Part shown: positions 4,904 through 7,531 of the stretch, piece after piece
How the letters are laid out: each line of letters begins with the position of its first letter
How positions within the stretch are numbered: position 1 is the first letter of the stretch
From: an uncultured Flavobacterium sp.
GTDB lineage: Bacteria > Bacteroidota > Bacteroidia > Flavobacteriales > Flavobacteriaceae
Assembly (NCBI GenBank): GCA_946886675.1
Contig: CAMPIZ010000073.1
Location: forward strand, 1-7,531
Reading direction: 5' to 3'
Length of the DNA: 7,531 nt
Translations under genes and position numbers: made by a program
The notes under the pieces: generated by a model
The model's database searches: none
Told to the model about the DNA's origin: nothing
The model's input: the letters and a program-made list of their open reading frames with translations, nothing else

Positions 4904-5098
4904 TTACTGTAATTTTTTGCGTATAAAGAATAATAATTTAAGGGTTAAAAAAACGATGGCACACAATAATACTACACCGCCTAAAACCATAACATCTGAT
5001 TTTGCGCTTAGCATGTGGAAAGCCTGTGTTGTTACCCATAACAGCCCTAAAACAATAAGCGGAATGGCTGCCAGGATAAAGATTTTTTGCGTTCTCAT
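4904..5098 (-). CDS. Small two-helix membrane protein, 64 aa, co-transcribed with the SPFH gene
   Basis: I do not recognise a named family. Two hydrophobic segments (about residues 6-25 and 36-58) flank a short polar loop (HMLSAKSD). The ends are basic (MRTQK and RKKLQ), which predicts both termini in the cytoplasm. The gene is followed after five bases by the SPFH gene, so the two almost certainly share a transcript. The protein may be a membrane partner or assembly factor of the SPFH complex; this is inferred from position only. No other start competes: the ATG at 5098 is followed at once by coding sequence, and the 181 bases upstream are non-coding. Confidence 0.7.
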   Translation of the reverse strand: MRTQKIFILAAIPLIVLGLLWVTTQAFHMLSAKSDVMVLGGVVLLCAIVFLTLKLLFFIRKKLQ

Positions 5099-5114
5099 TT
5101 AAGTTTTATTTAAC

Positions 5115-5157
5115 ATGAAATTTCATCCCGTTAAGATACGGAGAATTTCACGTATCT
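5115..5157. promoter_or_regulatory. Palindrome and hairpin in the leader of the small protein/SPFH operon
   Basis: ATGAAATTTCAT at 5115-5126 is a perfect 12-bp palindrome. Just beyond it, AGATACG (5134-5140) and CGTATCT (5151-5157) are perfect arms around the 10-base loop GAGAATTTCA. The loop repeats AATTTCA from the first palindrome (5119-5125 and 5144-5150). They lie 17-59 bases upstream of the operon's first ATG. They could be operators or leader structure. A weak -7-like TATACTTG (5166-5159, minus) is nearby but lacks a -33 partner. Confidence 0.35.
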
Positions 5158-5223
5158 GCAAGTATAATCGGCTTTATCGAAGATTGAATGGGTTATAGTG
5201 CCTGTAAAAAACTTAAGATTTTA

Positions 5224-5258
5224 TTGGCTCATTATCAACTGTTGTTTTAATATCTTTC
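5224..5258 (+). promoter_or_regulatory. Weak promoter candidate for the NlpC/P60 gene
   Basis: TATCTTTC at 5251-5258 differs from TAnnTTTG only in the last base and lies 21 bases before the ATG. The best upstream TTG is at 5224-5226 with a 24-base spacer, which is long. The position is right but the match is imperfect. Confidence 0.3.
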
Positions 5259-5279
5259 AGGTAATTAAACAATTATAAT

Positions 5280-5801
5280 ATGCTGTATAAAAATACTTTA
5301 CTGTTACTGCTAACAGCCTCGCTGTTATCATGCATTGATAAAAAAAAGGATATTGCTGTGGAAGAACAGCCGGAAATAATAATTAAGGAAGATACTGCTG
5401 CCAGCCGCCGCGATTCTATAATAGAATTTGCTAAACAGTATATGGGCACACCCTACTGTTATGCGGGCAGCACCCCCGAGAAGGGTTTTGACTGTTCGGG
5501 CTTTGTAAATTTTGTATTTGCCAACTTTAATATAGAGCTTCCCCGAAGCTCTTCGCAGTTTAAAGACCTGGGCACCCCGCTGGATCCTGAAGATTTTAAA
5601 AAAGGGGATGTGCTGGTATTTTACGGCTATCAGGACAGAAACTCTATTGGCCATTTAGGCATTGTGAGCGAAGCAAACGGCATGGACTCTAAATTTATAC
5701 ATGCCTCATCAGGATCGGAATATGCTGTTACCATAAGCGAACTAAATTCCGATCATTATTCGGCAAGATTTTACAAATGTATAAATGTTATTAACCCATA
5801 A
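5280..5801 (+). CDS. NlpC/P60-family peptidoglycan endopeptidase lipoprotein
   Basis: This 173-aa lipoprotein has a signal peptide ending in the lipobox LLSC, so Cys18 is lipidated. A charged linker (residues 19-45) leads into an NlpC/P60 domain (about 46-170). The catalytic triad is Cys72 in GFDCSGFVNFVF, His125 in IGHLGIV and His141 in FIHAS, with the usual spacing. GTPYCYAGSTP (56-66) corresponds to the family's G-x-PYxxGG start, and LPRSSSQ (87-93) is also characteristic. The enzyme would cut peptide stems of peptidoglycan, typically at a D-Glu-to-diamino acid bond, from the periplasmic face of the outer membrane. It is a single gene that faces the L,D-transpeptidase gene and shares a terminator with it. 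Confidence 0.93.
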   Translation: MLYKNTLLLLLTASLLSCIDKKKDIAVEEQPEIIIKEDTAASRRDSIIEFAKQYMGTPYCYAGSTPEKGFDCSGFVNFVFANFNIELPRSSSQFKDLGTPLDPEDFKKGDVLVFYGYQDRNSIGHLGIVSEANGMDSKFIHASSGSEYAVTISELNSDHYSARFYKCINVINP

Positions 5802-5844
5802 GGGCTCCATTTAACTCAAAATGACAAAGCGTGATATTTAAATA

Positions 5845-5874
5845 AAAAAGCCTGAACATTTGTTCAGGCTTTTT
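5845..5874. terminator. Shared bidirectional intrinsic terminator
   Basis: A 13-bp perfect stem (5845-5857 with 5862-5874) contains GCCTGAAC/GTTCAGGC, with a 4-base loop and T-runs on both strands supplied by the A5/T5 ends of the stem. It lies between the converging NlpC/P60 and L,D-transpeptidase genes and should end both transcripts. Confidence 0.92.
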
Positions 5875-5879
5875 GTTTG

Positions 5880-7460
5880 CTATTTGTAGAGCATGTGTGC
5901 CAGTCGGTCATCACGCTTATAAACATCATCAAAGAATATTACATTACCATTTTTATCAGCCCAGGCTGTAAAATAAGTTAAGTATACAGGGATCTTTTCT
6001 TTAAGCTGGTACGTGTTTTCACTGCTCTTATGCATAGCAGCATCTACTTTTTGCTCAGTCCAGTTGCCATCCTTTTTAGTAATGGCTATTGCCAGCTCCC
6101 TGGCTTTTTCTACCCTTACGCATCCGTGGCTAAAAGCCCTGTCTTCTTTTGCAAACAGGCTTTTTGCAGGGGTATCGTGCAGGTAAATATTGTTGGAGTT
6201 GGGGAACATAAATTTTACCAGACCCAGCGAATTGTTTTTACCGGGCTTTTGCCTTACACGCTCGCCATGCCATTCCATGTTGTGCTCAGCAAGATAGTTA
6301 GGGTTTTTTGCTATGGCAGGCTGTATCTCGTTTTTAAGTATGCTGTTTGGTACATTCCAGTATGGGCTAAATGCAAGGTAGCTCATCTCACCGCTAAATA
6401 TTACGGTCTTATTAAGCTCTTTACCTACTACCACCCTGGAAACCAATACGGTATCCTTATCCCTAAAATAGAATAATCTATATGACGGTATATTTACAGC
6501 TATATACTCATTCTCTTTATTGATGGACGAAGGTACCCATCGGCAACGCTCCATGTTTACCGTTATTGTTTTTATGCGTTCTTCTACCGGTATGCTTAAT
6601 TCTTTAAGTATAGCAGGAGTAATGGCATCGTCAGGGTTTCTGTGGTGTACCTTTTCGTAGTTATTTATAGCGTTTAGCAGTTCGTTATCAAACATTCTGC
6701 TGCCTGTATCATTTTTTATATAGCCTTCTGCAGCCAGCCTTTTTCTTACCTGTGCCACAACAGCCGATGAGTCGCCCGGCTTTAACTCTTTAACGCCTTC
6801 TTCCATTTTAATGGTGCCCCATCCGCCTTTTTTCTCAATAGCCTTATATTTTTCCAGCCCTTTCCTTAAATTATAGTACTGGCTAAATACTTCCGATTCG
6901 TCTTCTTTAATAAGTTCAGGCTTTTTCATCAGTGTATCAAGGTAAGAAACATAATCTACCCTGTCGCGTGGGAGGTACCATCCGGTAGCCTTGCTTTCTG
7001 AAGGATCAAGTCCCTGTAAAACATTTTTTGCATAGTAAAAGTACATAGAACTTACAAGCAGTTCCGATTCTATATCGGGCTTGCTATTCCCTTTGTAAAA
7101 TAACTGGTCTATACTGTCTTTATAAGGAATATCCTTTTTTACGCCTTCTTCCTCAAGATTAGAGGATAGCTGATGCAGTACAGTGGCAAATTCTATAAGG
7201 CCTCTGTCATCATGCCATATATAATGATCGTGCTTTTTATATAGTTCTCTTATCTCTTTCTCAAAAACTTTAAACTGGGGATATTTAGCAAAAAATGCAT
7301 CAAAACCTGATGTATCTATAGGTATAATATAATCATGATCGTGAACTTCTGAACTGGCTATTTCATCCATTTCTTTTTCGTCATCAGATTTTTTCTTGCA
7401 GGAAACCACAAGCGTAAAGCAGCTTATGGCAATAATTAAATGTTTTATGTACTTTTTCAT
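5880..7460 (-). CDS. L,D-transpeptidase lipoprotein (YcbB/LdtD-like, YkuD domain)
   Basis: This 526-aa protein has a lipoprotein signal with Cys21 (LVVSC) followed by a charged stretch KKKSDDEKE. Residues 45-215 form the helical scaffold found in YcbB-type enzymes. Residues 217-290 form a peptidoglycan-binding domain (LKPGDSSAVVAQVRKRLAAE and a FDNELLNAINNYEKVHHRNP segment). Residues 318-500 are the YkuD catalytic domain, with His428 in IYLHDTP and the SHGCVRV motif holding His445, catalytic Cys447 and Arg449. It would make 3-3 crosslinks in peptidoglycan or attach proteins to it, in the periplasm. Length and domain order match the large YcbB class rather than small ErfK types. The 71 bases upstream to the window edge show no full-consensus promoter. 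Confidence 0.94.
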   Translation of the reverse strand: MKKYIKHLIIAISCFTLVVSCKKKSDDEKEMDEIASSEVHDHDYIIPIDTSGFDAFFAKYPQFKVFEKEIRELYKKHDHYIWHDDRGLIEFATVLHQLSSNLEEEGVKKDIPYKDSIDQLFYKGNSKPDIESELLVSSMYFYYAKNVLQGLDPSESKATGWYLPRDRVDYVSYLDTLMKKPELIKEDESEVFSQYYNLRKGLEKYKAIEKKGGWGTIKMEEGVKELKPGDSSAVVAQVRKRLAAEGYIKNDTGSRMFDNELLNAINNYEKVHHRNPDDAITPAILKELSIPVEERIKTITVNMERCRWVPSSINKENEYIAVNIPSYRLFYFRDKDTVLVSRVVVGKELNKTVIFSGEMSYLAFSPYWNVPNSILKNEIQPAIAKNPNYLAEHNMEWHGERVRQKPGKNNSLGLVKFMFPNSNNIYLHDTPAKSLFAKEDRAFSHGCVRVEKARELAIAITKKDGNWTEQKVDAAMHKSSENTYQLKEKIPVYLTYFTAWADKNGNVIFFDDVYKRDDRLAHMLYK

Positions 7461-7531
7461 AGTTTAAAATTGTTTAGACTAAAAATACAGAAAAAAACTA
7501 TTAATAAAGGGTTCTCATTAAGCTGTAACGA

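Noticed and set aside
6030..6476. Plus-strand 148-codon frame opposite the L,D-transpeptidase gene
   Set aside because: It is antisense to the conserved catalytic domain and shows no recognisable motif.

Overview
The window reads as chromosomal DNA from a member of the Bacteroidota, most likely a Flavobacteriaceae (Flavobacterium-like) organism. The reasons are the AT-rich sequence, several matches to the phylum's promoter pattern (TTTG, about 19 bases, TAnnTTTG), lipoproteins with a short SC lipobox, and a gene set typical of that family: a short AraC-type regulator, an Rcp1-like single-domain response regulator, a VOC protein, and an NlpC/P60 lipoprotein beside an L,D-transpeptidase lipoprotein. 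This assignment rests on recall of families, not on a search.

Layout from left to right. Bases 1-285 hold a perfect 24-bp palindrome, a promoter and a gene for a tiny two-helix membrane protein. A two-gene regulatory operon on the minus strand follows (AraC-type regulator at 1300-740, response regulator at 733-287). It converges on the tiny gene with one base between them. A 207-bp AT-rich divergent region separates this operon from a plus-strand gene for a CREST-superfamily (alkaline ceramidase-like) integral membrane hydrolase (1508-2182). That gene converges on a VOC/glyoxalase-fold gene (2654-2241) across a strong bidirectional terminator. A small repeat-rich spacer follows.

Next is a translationally overlapping minus-strand pair: a stand-alone HipA-like kinase (3992-3198) and a DUF3037 protein (3220-2837). 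Its GC content is visibly above that of its neighbours. Upstream is another minus-strand pair, a 64-aa two-helix membrane protein (5098-4904) and an SPFH/prohibitin-type membrane protein (4898-4104), ending in a strong terminator. The right end holds two cell-wall enzymes facing each other across a shared terminator: an NlpC/P60 lipoprotein peptidase (5280-5801, plus) and a large L,D-transpeptidase lipoprotein (7460-5880, minus).

Most of the window is ordinary envelope and regulatory housekeeping. The best candidate for an under-described system is the HipA-like kinase/DUF3037 pair: an intact kinase core with no HipB-type antitoxin and an obligate-looking overlap with a protein of unknown function. 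Second-tier items are the perfect palindrome overlapping the first promoter, a full-consensus minus-strand promoter placed over the start of the CREST gene, the loss of the usual CREST serine, and an AraC regulator whose N-terminus looks like a metal- or ligand-sensing ferredoxin-like domain. No tRNA, rRNA, insertion sequence, CRISPR array or origin was seen.
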